Assembly (NCBI RefSeq): GCF_009805585.1
Contig: NZ_VHIN01000005.1
Coordinates: 62,001-126,000 of the forward strand
Direction: 5' to 3'
Origin: Glutamicibacter sp. JC586
Lineage (GTDB): Bacteria > Actinomycetota > Actinomycetes > Actinomycetales > Micrococcaceae
Length of the DNA: 64,000 nucleotides
The position numbers were made by a program, and so were the translations under genes. Positions 62,924 through 64,000 of this stretch are shown one piece after another. Numbering within the stretch: the stretch's first letter is position 1; each line of letters opens with the position of its first letter. Under the pieces are notes generated by a model. The model saw only the letters and a list, made by a program, of their open reading frames with translations. It was not told the DNA's origin and ran no database searches.

Positions 62924-63874
62924 CTATGGGGTTAGGACAAAGTCCCATGGATCCGAATTAATCTGTGAAACCTCAATTTCCACTGCGTGACCCAGGTCGT
63001 TGAGTACATTCTGTAAGGCGCGGGCGCCAGCTGAAAGCCACACCCACTCCGAGGCGAAATGCGAAACGTCAATCAAGTATGGGAAGCCACCGTTGGCCGC
63101 CTCGCGTGCTTCGCTGGCAGGGTGATGACGTAGATCGGCCGTGACATACACATCTGCTTCATGCGAACGCACTGCATCAAACAAGGAGTCACCGGCACCA
63201 CCGCAGAGGGCGACCTTACGGATAATTCCCGAACGTTCACCGGCGACACGAACGCCCCCAGCAACGGCTGGCAGTACCGTATACACCCGTTCAGCGAAAT
63301 CCTCTAGCTTCATTGGCTTGTCCAAGTAACCAACTCGACCTAAACCTTCTTCAGGAAGGCCGTCCTTGGAATGAACCAGTGGCACACAATCTTTTAGCCC
63401 GAAAGCATCGGCCAGAGCATCATTGACTCCCCCGATGGCATTATCAGCGTTGGTGTGCGCAGTGAGTAACGCAGTTCCGGTTTCAATAAGCCGATGAATC
63501 GCTTCGCCCTTAAAGCTGGTGCCAGCCACCTGAGTGACGCCACGAAGAAGCAAAGGATGATGGGTGATCAGTAGATCCGCCCCACGCTGGATGGCATCTT
63601 CAATCACCTCGGAGGTGGGATCAACTGCCATGACGATTTTAGTGACTTGTTGGCTGCTACGTCCGGTCACCAAACCGACAGCGTCCCAATCTTCGGCCAA
63701 GGTTTTAGGCCAAAGCTCCTCCACCGCTTCAAGTACGTTGCCCAAAGTAGCCGCAGCCGGAGCCCCATCCGATGGCTGCTTCACTTCTTCGTCAGATACC
63801 GGCTTGAGCGTCGCAGCCTGAGCGGCTGACGGCTTCTTGTCTGGGTCTTGCGAGTTATTTGCCTTGCTCTGCAT
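62924..63874 (-). CDS. Nif3-like dinuclear metal centre protein (DUF34)
   Basis: 316 residues from the ATG at 63874; the frame is open to 63961. Start LGNVLEAVEELWPKTLAEDWDAVG, then ADLLITHHPLLLRGV with metal-binding His pair, TALLTAHTNADNAIGGVNDALA and C-terminal IDVSHFASEW. The hexameric fold binds two metals. Biological role is unclear, with a proposed link to GTP cyclohydrolase-related metabolism in some bacteria. The first 40 residues before the domain are low complexity. A VOC gene follows by 12 bp. Confidence 0.9.
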   Translation of the reverse strand: MQSKANNSQDPDKKPSAAQAATLKPVSDEEVKQPSDGAPAAATLGNVLEAVEELWPKTLAEDWDAVGLVTGRSSQQVTKIVMAVDPTSEVIEDAIQRGADLLITHHPLLLRGVTQVAGTSFKGEAIHRLIETGTALLTAHTNADNAIGGVNDALADAFGLKDCVPLVHSKDGLPEEGLGRVGYLDKPMKLEDFAERVYTVLPAVAGGVRVAGERSGIIRKVALCGGAGDSLFDAVRSHEADVYVTADLRHHPASEAREAANGGFPYLIDVSHFASEWVWLSAGARALQNVLNDLGHAVEIEVSQINSDPWDFVLTP

Positions 63875-63950
63875 GCCACCAACCCTACGCGGTGGGCCTG
63901 TGGATGGAACATAATGCAACGCCGCATCGTTGTGAACTGTGTGAGTATTC

Positions 63951-64000
63951 TCAGCCTTCAATCACCACATCAATTTGTTCCCACACTGGAGCACAACGGC
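63951..64000 (-). CDS. Possible 3' end of an upstream gene (partial)
   Basis: At the window edge the minus strand reads a frame of 15 codons ending in TGA at 63951-63953 (RCAPVWEQIDVVIEG). It may be the end of a gene co-oriented with the Nif3 gene, or chance. Too short to identify. Confidence 0.25.
   Translation of the reverse strand, partial: RCAPVWEQIDVVIEG

Overview
The window reads as ordinary chromosome of an actinobacterium, most likely a Micrococcaceae member of the Arthrobacter/Glutamicibacter type. The evidence is a pupylation locus (pup, dop, pafA, Mpa/ARC), mycothiol biosynthesis genes (mshA, mshC), polyprenol-phosphate-mannose-dependent mannosyltransferases of the MptB type, type B ribosomal protein L31, the DUF3099, DUF2637 and DUF5703 families, an extended GAPDH of the corynebacterial GapB type, and many GTG/TTG starts. 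Base composition looks moderate for an actinobacterium. The genus is inference. I see no insertion sequence, prophage, integrase or CRISPR array.

1-7.3 kb (minus strand): trmI, Mpa/ARC ATPase, dop, pup and the start of pafA. There are no proteasome core genes between pup and pafA. Upstream of trmI lie a HAD hydrolase and a site-2 protease. 7.3-11.1 kb: a PAC2 protein, mshC, uppP and two small conserved-looking genes. 11.1-16.8 kb: an acyl-CoA-dehydrogenase-fold flavoprotein, an M20 peptidase, and a three-gene operon of response regulator, histidine kinase and TAXI-type binding lipoprotein. 17-21.6 kb: an Nramp-like transporter without the usual metal-binding motifs, a Rossmann oxidoreductase, tRNA-Leu(GAG), a proline iminopeptidase and mshA.

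21.7-28 kb: a lipid gene cluster (MaoC hydratase, FabG4-type reductase, thiolase) divergent from a TetR regulator and a long acyl-CoA dehydrogenase; the content matches the mycobacterial htdX-fabG4-fadA2-fadE5 group. 28-32.4 kb: a MocR regulator whose start codon overlaps that of a divergent DMT exporter, which heads an exporter / DapA-fold lyase / VOC series, plus an unrecognised protein with an internal repeat. 32.8-40.7 kb: aminopeptidase N, a permuted lipoate ligase, rpmE2, an RNA methyltransferase, a TSUP permease, an ABC ATPase and serB. 40.7-50.3 kb: a VanW-domain protein, two SDR enzymes, a DUF3099 / zinc-ligand protein / SURF1 operon, an ABC-F protein, a RelA/SpoT-domain synthetase and a DUF2637 membrane protein.

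50.3-64 kb: a VanZ-RDD fusion, two tandem MptB-like mannosyltransferases, oligoribonuclease, two identical tRNA-His genes in a tandem duplication, an acyl-CoA dehydrogenase, peptide deformylase, a winged-helix protein, GapB-type GAPDH, RNase P RNA, YaaA, a VOC protein and a Nif3 protein. Most genes are core metabolism. The most distinctive items are the proteasome-less Pup locus, the two-component/TAXI operon, the MocR/DMT/DapA-fold/VOC module, the motif-deficient Nramp protein and the unknown repeat protein.
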